Counted from the stretch's first letter, positions 31,693 to 43,500 are shown. The stretch: 64,000 nucleotides of DNA from Zygnema cylindricum (GCA_037447655.1 JBBHKE010002574.1:62001-126000); one strand, 5' to 3'. Notes: generated by a model not told the origin, from the sequence alone. Program-made: numbers and translations.

Positions 31693-34022
31693 TCTAAGAT
31701 GGCATACTCTTGTACTTTCTGTTGCCTTTGCTGCTCTGTCATTTGAAATAAATCTATGGAGTCTAGTTCATCCTTAACAATGATGTTTCTAGCTACAACT
31801 ATTTTCTGCCTTTCAAACACAAAGACTCTATAACCTTTCGAGTGATCATCATATCCTAACAGAATACCCGGTAATCCCTTCGGTTCCATTTTCCATCTAT
31901 CTGTAGACGTATCCAATATAAAGCATTGACTACCAAAGACCTTGAAATGGCTAACATCTAGTTTGCTACCCGTCCAGATTTCGTAACGAGTTGTTTCTAC
32001 CGATCTTGATCCTATCCTATTTTTAATATAAACTGCACAATTTAGAGCCTCAGCCCAGAATTTCGGATCCACACCTTTATCGGCAAGCATAGATCTAGAG
32101 CTTTCCGTGAGAGTTCTATTCAGCCGTTCCGACACCCCATTTTGTTCCGGTGAATATGGAACAGTCAGTAGATGACTAATGCCTTCCTCGAGTAAAAAGG
32201 TTTCAAACTCTTTTGATGTATATTCACCACCATTGTCCGATCTGAGCTGCAAAATAGATGAATTATGAAGTTTTTCAGCCCATGCTTTATAGTGTTTGAA
32301 GTGACCAAACACTTCACTCTTCTCCTTCATGAAGTAAACTTTTGTAAACCGTGAGAAATCATCTGTGAAGGTGACCATATATTTCATTCCTCCGGCAGAA
32401 GGAACCTTCGCCGGACCAAAGACATCCGAATGAATTTGTTGTAAAAGTTTGGTCGACCGATGCTCAGACTCGTTAGGAAATGGCAATCTGTGGATTTTGC
32501 CTAAAGCGCAACCATCGCAAGTTTTGACCGGCCCATCTGTGATTGATACACCCTCTATCTTTCCAGCAAAAACCATTTTTTTCAAACTATCATAGTTGAC
32601 ATGGCCTAATCTTTTATGCCACAACTCATCTGAGTGCAAAACACCGGAGTACAAAACATCATTTTCTTTTGTATTAGCCATATCCATGCGATACATCTTG
32701 CTACTATCTCTAGTACGTGTAACCGCAATCTTGCCGTTTTTGCAAACAACCTGCCGACCATTTTTCAAACAGACCTCAAAGCCTTTACTCTCAACCAACG
32801 ACGTAGAAAACATATTTTTCTTAAAGTCAGGCACAAATAAGACATTGTGAAGAGTCGTTTCAATTGGTTTTCCATCCACATCAACTAGCAAGGACACATC
32901 ACCCATTGCACGAGTTTGGACACTCATTCCACAAGCATAATAAATATTTTTCTCCGGCGTTGCTTTCACATTTTTGAAGATGGCCTTGTTCCAACACATA
33001 TGCGATGACGCTCTTGTATCCATAATCCATCCAGGGTCCTTTGCGCCTTCCATTGCTGCCGCCATAGCGAATAGATTTGTGTCGTCCTCCTCAGAAAATG
33101 TCAGAGTTTCGTCTTGGAGTGATGAAGAAGCTGAAAACAGTGCATTTCCACGAGGTGTAGGCCTCGTGAAGCTTTTGTAAAACTGACTTTGTTGCCATCC
33201 TGGCCTGTATAAACCTGTATCGTTAGCTTGTTTAAGTTTAGGACAGAATTTGTATCCATGACCTCTCTCACTACAATAAAGACATGCATTGTTGGATTTT
33301 CTATTTCCCCCCAGATTAAACTGTCTCAATTGGGTAAACTGATTACTTTGCTGATTAAATTGACTTTTCTTTCCAAAGTCTGAATTAAAAGCCTCTACTT
33401 GCTCAACATTGAGAATATTAGATGTAGCTTCCTCCTCTAGTAAAATATTGATTGCTAACTGCAAAGTCCAGCTAGCCTTATCTTTCTGTTTGAGCATGTT
33501 AGATGCTCCTTTCATACTACGAGGGAGACTCCGCATGAGCAATGCTGCCTGTTGAAACTGAGGGAACACCCCACCGGCACAAGCATGTGCATCTACAAGA
33601 ATACGAAATTTGTTAGAATATTCAGCCATTGTACCGCCAGTGTACTTATAGTCCCAAATTTTTCCAGCCAATAGAAGTTCTTCCTAAACATTAGCCTTTT
33701 CATAATCACTTTTAATGGATTTCCAGATATCAATAGCTTTTTTCATTTTTAACCGAGACATAGCTAAGTCCTCAGATATACAAATTTTCAAAATAGAGCG
33801 AGCCTGCGTATTTTTCTTAGACCATGACGGATCAGATTCATCCAAAGAACCATCCAATATATCCAAAAGATTGACATTTTCAAAATGTGTCTCCACCATA
33901 TCCGCCCAGTAAACATACTTATCCCCGGAAAAGATAGGAATTCTTGATAACAGGCCCATAACCTGTTGTTCTACAACCAGCAGTGCAGGTGGAGGAGCAA
34001 CAGTAGTAGTAGAAGTAGACAT
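31683..34022 (-). pseudogene. Copia gag-protease-integrase (element C), one in-frame stop
   Basis: Starts ATG at 34022 inside the 5' LTR (MSTSTTTVAPPPALLVVEQQ), crosses the LTR edge and PBS (VMGLLSRIPIF), and stays in one frame to 31683 apart from a TAG near 33680. Knuckle CLYCSERGHGYKFC. The protease active site reads DTRASSHMC, so the Gly of DTG/DSG is Arg. IN: WHKRLGHVNYDSLKKMVFAG, CDGCALGKIHRLPFP, IHSDVFGPAKVPSAGG, LRSDNGGEYTSKEFE and PEQNGVSERLNRTL give intact HHCC and DDE. Confidence 0.9.
33949..33963 (-). promoter_or_regulatory. Primer-binding site of element C
   Basis: GGTTATGGGCC directly after the LTR (11 bases match the initiator tRNA-Met anticodon-arm complement). It lies inside the gag coding frame as Val-Met-Gly. 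Confidence 0.65.
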
Positions 34023-34793
34023 GATACACTCTCAGAAGCTATCAAGAATCCTACCAAACAGCTGTTCTTAAGTGATCACCAATTCTTATACAAGCATCCA
34101 AATCTCACAAAACTCTATCAGAATATAGAGTAACATAAACACTGACAACTCCCAAAGTTTCAGCACAATTGACCCAACAACACTCAAGATATAATACTCA
34201 GAAGTTTCCCAAAAACTGTCTGCAGTTATACTACTTGGAAGTCTGGATACATAAAAATGTTCTAAGTCCTAAGTCTTATACTTTCGGTGTTCTACCGCCG
34301 ATAACAGTGTACCTGAGAGGTACGTCCAGAATCAACCCACCTACTGAGATCTACGTGTTCTTGATCGTGCCAACCCAATCTATCATTGTACAGTCAATAT
34401 TACTCAGAATCTATATTAAGTTATTGTACAAATACTTGTCGGCTAAGTCACTTGTGATACTCTTATGAATCTCGTCCGTTGACTAGATTCATATCAATCG
34501 CAGCTGCGTTGTCCCGTACCGGATCACATTTATATCACCCGCGGCTGCGGTGTCCTGCACCAAATCATATCCAAGATAGTAGCAGCTGCGTTGTCTGTAC
34601 GGATCTTATCCAAAGTGACTGCAGCTGCGTTTGTCCTGTCAGTATCGCAGCTTCGCTGCTGTGTTGCTCTGCTGCTGCGCAGCTCTGCTGTATAGCAGCT
34701 GCGGTGCTCTTCCGTATAGCAGCTGCGCTGCTGTCTGTATAGTTGCTGCGTTGCTGCGCTGCTCTGAGACTGAGAGCTTTCCAAAAGACAACA
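33964..34793 (-). repeat. 5' LTR of element C
   Basis: Its inner 59 bases encode the gag N-terminus. It carries the CAGCTGCG-rich array at 34500-34770. Followed by the target duplication CTTTG. Confidence 0.95.
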
Positions 34794-36245
34794 CTTTGCT
34801 TTAAAGTGATGCTTAGGATTTGTTTGCAATTGCAATCGCAACTTGATTGTCACAAAATATCTTTTGCACTCCACTCTTCATATATCCTAGTTCTTGAAGC
34901 AAAGATTTCACCCACATCAATTCTTTCACAGCCGAACAAGAGGCCATATACTCAGCCTCCATGGTGGACTGAGCAATCACCTTTTGTTGCTTGCTGCTCC
35001 AACAACAAGCCCCATTCCCAACATACAACACATACCCAGAAGTACACCTTCTCATCGGAGCATCCCCATAACTGGCATCACTCCAAGTGGTGATGTCAGT
35101 ATTATCACCTCCCAAATGCAACCACAAATCTCTTGTTCCTATCAAGTACCGCATGACCCTTTTGGCCGCTTCCCAATCTTTCTTCCTAGGATCATTCAGA
35201 CTCCTACTTAATACTCCCACAGCTGCTGCAATATCAGGACGAGTACAGTTCATAAAATAGATCAAACTAGCGACAACCTGTCTGTATGGAATAGTTTGCA
35301 TGAACTTGCTTTCCTCAGGTCCTAACTCATTATCCATGATCAAGACTCCCTCTTCTGAGCTCCCCTCATTACCCTTCTTTAAGTCCATGGGAGTCGTGCA
35401 ACTATTTGCTTTATCCATCTGAAATATTTCAAGCATATTCCCTATTGCTTCCTTTTGAGTTAGTCTAATTGTTTTCTTCTCTCTATCTCTTTCCATCTGC
35501 TTTCCCAAAATGTACTTTGCCTCTCCCAAGTCCTTCTATTCAAATCTACTCTTTAGATCCTTTTTCAGCCTATTAATTTTCACCATTGATTTACTCAAAA
35601 CAAGCAAATCATCCACATAGATAGTAATGAAAATTATAACCTCCTCATCCTCAAATAGATAGATAGAATGATCCGAACTGATTCGGATAAATCCCAAACT
35701 CGTCAAAAACTGTCCAACTTCTTGTTCCATTGACGTGGAACTTGCTTTAGTCCATAAAGGGACTTTATCAATCTGCACACCTTGTTTTCTTCTCCTTTCT
35801 CCACAAATCCTTACGGTTATCGCATGAAGATCTCTTCTTCCAATTCTCCGTGTAAGAAAGCGGTTTTGATGTCTATCTGATGCACTTCCATGTCTTATGC
35901 TGCCGCGAGACTAAGTAGAATCCGGACGGAGGGGAATCTAACAACCGGAGCGAAGGTCTCCTCATAATCGATTCCCTCCTTCTGTGTGAACCCCTTTGCC
36001 ACTAATCTGGCTTTGTATCGCTCAATGGTGTTATCGGGGTTGAGTTTCAACTTAAATACCCACTTACATCCTATCGGCTTTCTGTCCGGAGGACAATCCA
36101 CCAACTCCCATATGTTTGCTTCTATAATGGAAGCCATCTCATCATTAATGGCTGTCACCCATCTACTACTTTCCGGACTATTAATTGCCTCTGAGTAAGT
36201 CTGGGGTTCGCTAAAATGTGACATCTTAGTTACCTTGTTGTTCAC
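34794..36245 (-). pseudogene. Copia RT and RNase H of element D (5' part)
   Basis: RNase H: SDASYGDAPMRRCTSGYVLY, CCWSSKQQKVIAQSTMEAEY, IFCDNQVAIAIA (to the C insertion). RT: IFITIYVDDLLVLSKSM in 35536-35778; [20 protein letters not shown] and [20 protein letters not shown] in 35895-36245. Stops near 35535 and a frameshift around 35740-35890 interrupt the palm. 34813-35529 is open. Confidence 0.85.
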
Positions 36246-37418
36246 TTGCCTCTCTTGAAGTCTCTTGCTACTTCTCCTTCCTCCCTCAAACTCTGATGCT
36301 GGGATGGAGGGTAATCTCAGATTTCTCCGAACGACTTCATCTTCTCCCCTATCCGTGGAGTCAATCTCCGGACGTTCATCATCTGTTTCCTGTCTTTCCT
36401 CGGGTTGAATTGGAAGTAGTGTCTCTAAGAGAGGATCACTCTCGATCAGATTTTTCTATTCCTCTGCAAGGTCACGCTGAACCTGAGTTCGTTTAGAAGA
36501 ATCTGAATCTAACTCAATTTCTGATTCAATTCTAATTTTGACCGGTTTAGTGTACTTAAAGGGATCTATGGACTTTCCTTCGTCCATAACAACCAAGTGT
36601 TTCACTAGAATTATGTCTTCTCTTCCGAGATCATAAACTCTATACCCCTTTACATTTTCATCATACCCAAGTAAGTATCCCGGCTTTCCTCTAGCATCTA
36701 ACTTCCAATCAGATTTTTTTGTGTTTAGACTAAACACTTGACTTCCAAACACCTTTAAGTGTGAAATATCAGGTTTTCTCCCGGTCCATCTTTCATAAGG
36801 TGTTTGGCCTTTTACGGCCGAGGTAAGGACTCTATTTTTGAGATAGTTAGCACAATTCATAGCCTCTGCCCAAAAACTTTTCCTTATCTTTTTATCTGTC
36901 AACATACTACGAGCACTATCACTTAATGTCCGATTTAGTCTCTCGGCTACACCGTTTTGTTCTGGATTCTTTGGGACAGTCTTTTGGTGTTGAACCCCTT
37001 CCTCTTTCAAGTAATCCTCAAACTCATTAGAAGTGAATTCCCCCCCATTATCACTTCTCACTCTCTTTATAGGTGTCTCATGAAGCTTTTCACTCCAAGC
37101 TTTATACTCTTTAAAATAAGCCGAAGCCTCAGATTTGTTTTTCAAGAAGTATACTCTAGAGTATCTAGACCAATCATCAGTGATAGTAAACATAAATCTT
37201 TTCCCTCCAACTGATGTCACTTTGGCCGGTCCCCGTATGTCAGTGTGAACCAAATCTAAAACCTTTTCACCCTTATATGTTGCGGCTTTTGGAAAAGGCA
37301 ATCTGTGGGCTTTTCCTTGAGCACACCCACTACCATCATCCAAAGTCTCATTATCTCCAAAGTGTATGCCCTCAACTACACCCATTTTCTTCATTTCTTT
37401 CAATCTATCTAGATGCAC
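36246..37418 (-). pseudogene. Copia integrase and linker of element D
   Basis: 36456-37418 open: LVHTDIRGPAKVTSVGGKRF (Asp 1), IKRVRSDNGGEFTSNEFEDY (Asp 2), VPKNPEQNGVAERLNRTLSD (Glu), WTGRKPDISHLKVFGSQVF and GKPGYLLGYDENVKGYRVYD. DDE is intact. The His part of the zinc domain lies just upstream after a stop near 37424. Confidence 0.85.
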
Positions 37419-39022
37419 ATGTCCTTATTTTTTATGCCACATCATCAAATCACTTACACCAGCATAGTAAACTCCCGTCTTTCCATTACTCAAATTCAGC
37501 CTAAACATTCCTTGGCTACCCTTTTCAGCTGTGAATTACACTTCATCCTCATAGCTAGCAACAAAGACTCCCTTTCTAGTACTAGTATCAAAACCCTTAT
37601 CATCTAAGACCGACGTAGAGATAAGATTCTTGTTCAACTCTGGGATAAAAAAAACATCAGAGAAAGTGACTATGGATGCCTTTCCATCAACTAAGACTCT
37701 CAGATCCACAGATCCCACTAAATTAGTGGTGACTATTCTCCCATCCTCGTACTCTATCTCTACAGTAGGGATCTTTCTCATTTTGGTAAACAATGGTTTT
37801 TCTCTACACATATGCATAGAGGCTCCTGAATCAATAATCCATCTTTCTTCTGGAGCTTCTCTTACTCCACCGAAAGCACACTTTTTGCCTCCTTCGAATC
37901 TCTAACTCGCCTTTCACCTTAAGCTCCTTGTTGAGGAGGAGTTCTCCATCGTCCTCATCGGAGTCCTCTCCGATGACTTGTGTTGCCACAAATGCCTTTT
38001 TTTTCTTTGCGGCTGGTTTTCCGGCATGTTCTTCCTTCAATCTCAGCTATGTCAGTTTAGTACACTCTGCCATGTAATGTCTCGACTTCTTACAAAAGTG
38101 ACAAAGCCCCTTCGGAGGCCTCGATCCAGATCCTTCCGATTGATTTCCTCTTCCTCCTCCACCAAAGTTTCTATAAGGTTTCTTGGAATCCTTATCTCCC
38201 TAATTAGTTCCAGCAGCCAACGCCTGAACACTCTTTCCTCCTCTTCGAATCTCAATTGTGTTTTCTCGAACCAAAATCATTCCCACAACGGAGTTCCAGA
38301 TCCATCAATGATCTGGCAATTCCTGAACCCTATTACCAATGTTTTCATAATCATCTGGGAGTTTCATCAACAAAGTATTCACCTTCTCTTTCTCGGTCTC
38401 CCTTTCCCTGCACTCTCCAACTCCATAAATAACCCGACCAAGTCATTACAAAAATCTAACATCTTTCCACCTTTGTACACATATGCTTCTACCTTTTGAC
38501 CTGCCAGCTTCTGTTGTTGAATCGTACCACTCTTATAAATGCTGACAAGAGCCTCCCACAACTCGTTCGCCCTGTCCACATGAAGATGAGGTGTAGCCAC
38601 TGCTTGGGTGAGACGCCCGAGAATAAAATGAGTCGCCAGGGTATTGTTGAAATCCCAGATTACACTTTCATTTTCCTCGGTTTTGTGAACATCTGCTTCC
38701 AAAACCGATCCAGTAGGCATCGGTGTGAGTTTCTCCTTCCCCTTCTCCTTCCCCTTCTCCTTCCCTATGTCCGACACGATGCTTTCTCCAACATCCTCTT
38801 CCACCTCTACCCCCGCAGATCCTCCTGTGAACCGAGATCTTTCAAATCCTGGTGGATCTCCCAATTTTGCGGATGGCCGACGCACACGACCACTCACAAT
38901 GCCCCATAGTCGTTTTTCAACCAGTGCACCCCTTATCATGGTTTCCCGATAAATGAACCTTGTTCCATTAAAATGGGCACCCTAGAGTGTGGGCCCATAA
39001 CCTGTAATTCTGTGACCTCCAT
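37419..39022 (-). pseudogene. Copia gag-protease-GAG-pre-integrase of element D
   Basis: Protease: MHMCREKPLFTK preceded by WIIDSGAS (near 37800-37850). Knuckle CHFCKKSRHYMAEC near 38060-38105. Gag part 38379-38939 with LWEALVSIYKSGTIQQQKLA. Frame breaks near 37830, 38040 and 38370. Upstream, MEVTELQVMGPHSRVPI runs from an ATG at 39022 in the LTR through the PBS, followed by a one-base shift. Confidence 0.8.
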
Positions 39023-40205
39023 TGGTCCACAAAATGTCTAGCTTATATGAAGCCTCTAGGATAATATTTGCAGTTTTGACTTTGGCAATGAATAAGTGCC
39101 ATCCTGGCACGCAAAAACTCTGACCGACTACACCCTTGTGTAGCGTGGACTCCCCTGAGTCCGCTGCAAAAATAATCACAGAATTTGCTCACCCGAGCAT
39201 TAAGTTATGGCTGTTCAAAGACAACATATTTATAAAGATGGCCTCTAGGAGAGAGGACTTTCAAAATTTTGTCTAAGTCCTAAAAACCTCACTAATAGCT
39301 ACTCTAAACCAATCAAAATAAAATACTCTAATTGTTGTACATACATAGTACACCAGCCGCCGTACTTTATGTACGGATATATTCAGCACCACTTACGTTA
39401 TGCCACGTGACTAATAGGTCAACGTCATTCTGTCCCTTTTCTCTTTCGGCATCCAATAGGATGATGCCACGTGTCATTTCCTCCCATTTCGTCAAACTGC
39501 TCCCAGTTAATTGTTTCGGCGTACCGGCACTCACGCGTGCCGTCCGTTCTTTTTCGGCGATCAATTTTACGCGTTCAATCTGACGGCGCGCAAAATAAAA
39601 GTTGACCGTTTAAAATCACCGGTCAATATTCCGTATTGACCGTTGAATTTCGATATTCAACATTCCGTGTTGACCGTTTGAAATTCATTCTTCTTTTGTG
39701 AGCCGTTGATCGTGACATTTAATTTCGTCCGTCGAAATCAAATATTTGTTTCATTTATTTCGTGCGGTACTGAATTTCGTGCGGTACCACACGTTTTATG
39801 TTTTGTTTCGTTACGTAAGTCGTTACAATGAATATGTCTCTCTGTCATATTTAAATACTTACCAAGTACACTTCATATAATGTTTCATCAATACCTAACG
39901 GATAAGGCGTGTAACAATTTGTACGACCTTTGTCCAGAGGTTACGGGATCAAATCCTGTCTGGGTAACGTGTCTTTTGCATTAGCCTTGTCTTCTGCCCA
40001 TCATCTCATCTGCCGAGGCAGCCATGGTTGCCCGTCAATTCTCATCGTCTCATATGCCTGAGGCAGCCTATGGTTGCCCGTCAATTCTCATTGACTATGA
40101 CAAGTGAGAGCAGCCTATGGTTGCCCGTCAATTCTCATTGACTATGACAAGTGAGAGCTGCAGGATCCTTTAAAAAGATGTAATATAAAATATCACTTTT
40201 CAACA
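39003..40205 (-). repeat. 5' LTR of element D
   Basis: Same layout as the left copy plus a 48-bp tandem duplication (unit beginning GCAGCCTATGGTTGCCC) near 40070-40160. tRNA-like module at 39891-39977. Confidence 0.95.
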
Positions 40206-40210
40206 ATTCT

Positions 40211-40965
40211 AGGGGACATGGCACGGGATATAATAAGACGAAGGAGAGAAGAGTATGGCCCGGAATGGTTCAATAATGATGGGTCGGAAACACACCCAAT
40301 AATCAATAAAAGGTTGGTGCAAAGGTGCCAAGAAAAGCACAACATTGTCGTGCGTGCATGAAAGGGGAAACTACAATGTAGTCTTGATAAAGAGGACTAC
40401 ATCGAGCGAACCGTAGCCTTCCACATGGGCGTACTAAAACGAGGGTTTGAATCCGCTAAGCCACGCTTGATTTTGGAGTTATTATGCTAATGTTTTGTAT
40501 ATTCCTATTGATTTTTCATTTTGCATTATTTTATACTTAATGACATATACTCACCAAATAATAATTTGTTTATTTTCTATTTTTTTTCGCATGTATACCT
40601 AGAATTTTGAATGAAGATCTCGTGGAAAACATGGACGAAACATACGTGATTGTCAATCAAGACAATGGGAAGACATTGGGGTTTGAGGGGATAACCTGGT
40701 TAAATATACCGACGACGCTGGAGGTGGTGAATCCATGACTCTCATGGTTCGAATAACAAGTGGGGTTAACGCACGCATCGAGAGCATGATGATCATTTTT
40801 GTAAATCGTGCACGAAGTTACCCGATACAAGGTTTACTGGACAACGTCCCGGGTGAGTATTATTCTCTATACTCAATTTTCAATTTCATTCTGTTGCAAG
40901 ATTTTCCTTTCACAAAGATTTATGTATGTCTTAATCTCGCTGGGAAAATGTAGGCAAGCAATATG
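40211..40965 (+). pseudogene. Transposase piece 3: first catalytic Asp region
   Basis: Begins GDMARDIIRRRREEYGPEWF after the D junction. The middle (40460-40600) is AT-rich and may be an intron ending near 40605. MDETYVIVNQDNGKTLGFEG starts at 40631. A frameshift precedes GGGESMTLMVRITSGVNARI, then SYPIQGLLDNVPG. A GTGAGT...TAG intron occupies 40853-40953. The exon is cut by LTR G at 40966. Confidence 0.7.
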
Positions 40966-42014
40966 TGAAACTCTGAGACCTCCATAAGTTCTCAGAGTGG
41001 ACAGCTTCCAAGAAGCCTCTAGGATAACCCTGACCCCTTTGTGTTTCAGCAAGAACAACTGTCACCTTGGCAGACAAAAACTCTGACCAACTTCACCCTT
41101 GTGAAGGCAAGACTCTCCTAAGTCGATAGCAAAAAGAATCTCCGAATTTGCTCATTTGAGCAGTAAGTTATGGAGGGTCAAAGTTGACCTTTTGTATAGA
41201 AGCTCTCTAGGAGAAAGGGTCCTATCTCCTAATTTTTCTAAGTCCTATCTCTCTCACAGACTCTATCTATTGATGTACGGAGCCAATCAGATAACTCCAC
41301 CGTACACAAAAGTACAACTGCCGGTGTACTTTATGTACGAACACATAATGTCGACACGTGGTATGTCCGGATTGGCTCCCTTAATCCTCGGGGATGCCGC
41401 GATCCAATGACATTCCGCCACGTGTCATCGATGTGGCGATGATCAATAACCGCCGAAATTCTTTTCCGCGATCTCGGCGTTTAATTTCGGCCGTCCGATT
41501 AAATTCACATTTAATCGTAGCCGTAATAAATACATGCGCGGTATTTGTTTTGGTAAAGAAATAAATGCGCGGTATTCGTTTCTTATCCGTACCGTAATTC
41601 GTACCTTTACATTACTGGATCTATGTCCCTCGTAAAACTATTTTAGTTAAATGAACTATCCTACGTATAAATGTTTAATTAATTATCAAACCCTATGGTA
41701 TGTAACACAATCTCTAGAGTTAACGGTTAAAGCTAACAGCTACCGGCTAGTTTGGTCGGCAGATTGCAGGTTCAAATCATGGAGGTGACACATATATTTT
41801 AGTAAATATATCCTTAATTATAAATAAACTAATATTTATATCCCGTAAACCTCTGGATAGCCTAGGTAGCCATGGCTCTAGCTTCCTCTCCAATTTCTCA
41901 GTGACTACGACAAGTTTGAGAGTTGGAGAGAGAAGTTAGAGGTAGACTGCCTCGGCTTCTTTCTATATTTCTATTCAGACCTAGAAAAACTTTAAAAGAC
42001 CATTAATTTCTACA
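40966..42014 (-). repeat. Solo LTR G (B family)
   Basis: 1049 bp, TGAAACTC...TTCTACA, no internal region. Flanks ATATG (left) and GTATG (right) match at 4 of 5 bases, so the target duplication has one change. tRNA-like module 41717-41801 with A-box-like TTAACGGTTAAAGC, B box GGTTCAAATC and TTTT. Confidence 0.85.
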
Positions 42015-42741
42015 GTATGAAGTTATAATTATTTTCTAATTATGGTCCATTATATATGTTTCTAGGTGTTTGTTATTGGACGCGTCCGAAAGGTTAGAAC
42101 GACAAAACGGTCATCCCACAACGGTTCGGAGAGACGAGGGCTTATCAAGGGGACCGGTTGGGACGACAAAAAATCATGTTCCTTGACAACTGTGGTGGAC
42201 ATAATATGTCGGAGGATCTGGAGCGAGCTCTTTAAGCAAAAAACACAATTCTCCACTTCTTTCCCCCTAATGCAACGCATCTTGTTCAACCGGCCGACTC
42301 GTTTGTCATTTCTATAATTAAGGACGTATGAACTCGCATATGGGACAGTTGGAAAGCTAAAGGTATCGAAACCGGGGAATGGGCTAAACCTTCGAGCCGT
42401 GGGTGGTCCGGAAAATTGGTTGGACCCGGTAAGGCATTTTTTTTGAAATTGGCAAGGGACTCTATCCGAGAGGTTAATGCGATGAGGGACAGAAACGGAA
42501 TGAGTTATGCTCAAAAATCCATGATTCAATGTGGCTTGTTCTTACGCAACGAACCGTGGGAAGAAGACATGCTCACACAGCAATTGCAAGCAATAATCAC
42601 CAAACACCGCAACCACTTCGAAGGCGAGGTAGTAGAACCCCCTTGCCCAAAGGCAAGATAATTCCTCCATAATATTGAAGATGCCGACAGTAAGCAAGAC
42701 AGTATTTACACCGATGGGGCGATGAGCGGCAGCGAGGTCTA
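42015..42741 (+). pseudogene. Transposase piece 4: C-terminal catalytic region
   Basis: A short intron ends TTCTAG at 42065. The frame from 42176 reads MFLDNCGGHNMSEDLERAL (second Asp), a TAA, then FFPPNATHLVQPADSFVISI (third acidic residue), a TGA in place of an expected Trp codon, then WSGKLVGPGKAFFLKLARDS, REVNAMRDRNGMSYAQKSMI and HRNHFEGEVVEPP to 42660. A short acidic tail follows a stop to 42741. Resembles DDE_1 transposase C-termini. Confidence 0.75.
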
Positions 42742-43131
42742 AAGATTTTATATGATTACATATTTTTTGTTTTTTTTTTAACTCGTAGTTTGGGAATGGT
42801 TGTTGAATTATAGAATAAAAATAGACGTGATAATCATAGCAGCCTGATGTAGGCAGTTATTGAAGTTTAGTAGCTATTCACTTCATAGGACAAACAAGAT
42901 TTGATATATTTGTACGATTTTTTTTGGGATAATATGTTGATGTTTTCTAAAAAAAAAAATTGTTGTTTATAATGGCGTATCATTTCACTTAAATTTAATA
43001 GTGTGTTTATCGTAATATGTTGTTAAAGTGGTATACAAAAAATGGAGTGTGCGTGTACACTAGAGTGTGCGCGTACACTGGAGTGTGCGTGTACACTGGA
43101 TGTATGGAATTTTATGCACTGTATATGTTAA
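42742..43131. other. AT-rich 3' flank of the transposase; 22-bp repeats
   Basis: No gene. 43039-43102 has three copies of a 22-bp unit GAGTGTGCGYGTACACT, each nearly self-complementary. The rest is AT-rich. Confidence 0.7.
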
Positions 43132-43500
43132 ACTAATCATTGATGAGTGGGCTTCGTCGTCGATTAGTCACCCATTGACGAATTTTTAATTGTTGTCACA
43201 TGAAAAACTAATCAGCGACGAGTAGGCTTCGTCGCCTTCCTAGTCATCCATCGACGAATTTTAATTGTTGTCACATGAAAAACTAATCAGCGACGAGTAC
43301 ACTTCGTTGCCTTCCTAGTCATCCATCGACGAATTTAAATTGTTGTCACATGAAAAAATAATCAGCGACGAGTAGGCTTCGTCACCTTCTTAGTCATCCA
43401 TCGACGAATTTTAATTGTTGTCACATCAAAAACTAATCAGCGACGAGTAGGCTTCGTCGCCTTGCTAGTCATCCATCGACGAATTTTAATTGTTGTCACT
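43132..43500. repeat. Five tandem ~75-bp repeats with inverted motif
   Basis: Units begin AACTAATCAGCGACGAG, contain GGCTTCGTCGC (pairing with GCGACGAG) and end ATTGTTGTCACATGAAA. Such AGCGACGA arrays are typical of subterminal regions of plant DNA transposons. The related inverted motif at about 20700-20740 may be the partner at the other end. Confidence 0.85.

Larger units (their letters stand above)
28879..34793 (-). mobile_element. Copia element C, full length, youngest in the window
   Basis: LTRs 28879-29708 and 33964-34793, both 830 bp with few differences, TG...CA, target duplication CTTTG (28874-28878 and 34794-34798). PBS-like GGTTATGGGCC after the 5' LTR. It lies inside RNase H of D, so it is younger than D. 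Gag-IN is one reading frame with a single TAG; RT has one TAG; one or two frameshifts occur later. No antisense tRNA-like module seen in its LTR. Instead it has a CAGCTGCG-rich array. Confidence 0.95.
27535..40205 (-). mobile_element. Copia element D, full length, with element C nested in it
   Basis: LTRs 27535-28689 (1155 bp) and 39003-40205 (1203 bp), target duplication ATTCT (27530-27534 and 40206-40210), PBS-like GGTTATGGGCCCAC after the 5' LTR, PPT complement at 28690. The 48-bp length difference between LTRs is a tandem duplication in the right copy near 40070-40160. Internal gag-PR-IN-RT-RNase H carries several stops and frameshifts. RNase H is split by C at 28878/34794. Confidence 0.95.
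20871..42741 (+). pseudogene. pogo/DDE_1-like transposase, split by three LTR insertions
   Basis: Five coding pieces in order on the + strand: 20871-21017, 27463-27534, 40211-40965, 42066-42660 and a short tail to 42741. Precise removal of B and D (with one TSD copy each) leaves one continuous frame across both junctions. The C-terminal part carries FLDNCGGHNMSE and FFPPNATHLVQPADSFVI, matching the DDE_1 pattern (second Asp, then QPxD). MDETYVIV supplies the first Asp. At least two stops (near 42230 and 42330) and one frameshift (about 40680-40735) make it a pseudogene. Introns at 40853-40953 and about 42015-42065. Confidence 0.7.

Noticed and set aside
43132-43500. CRISPR-like spaced repeats
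   Set aside because: Units are ~75-bp tandem repeats that are similar throughout, with no unique spacers, in eukaryotic transposon context.
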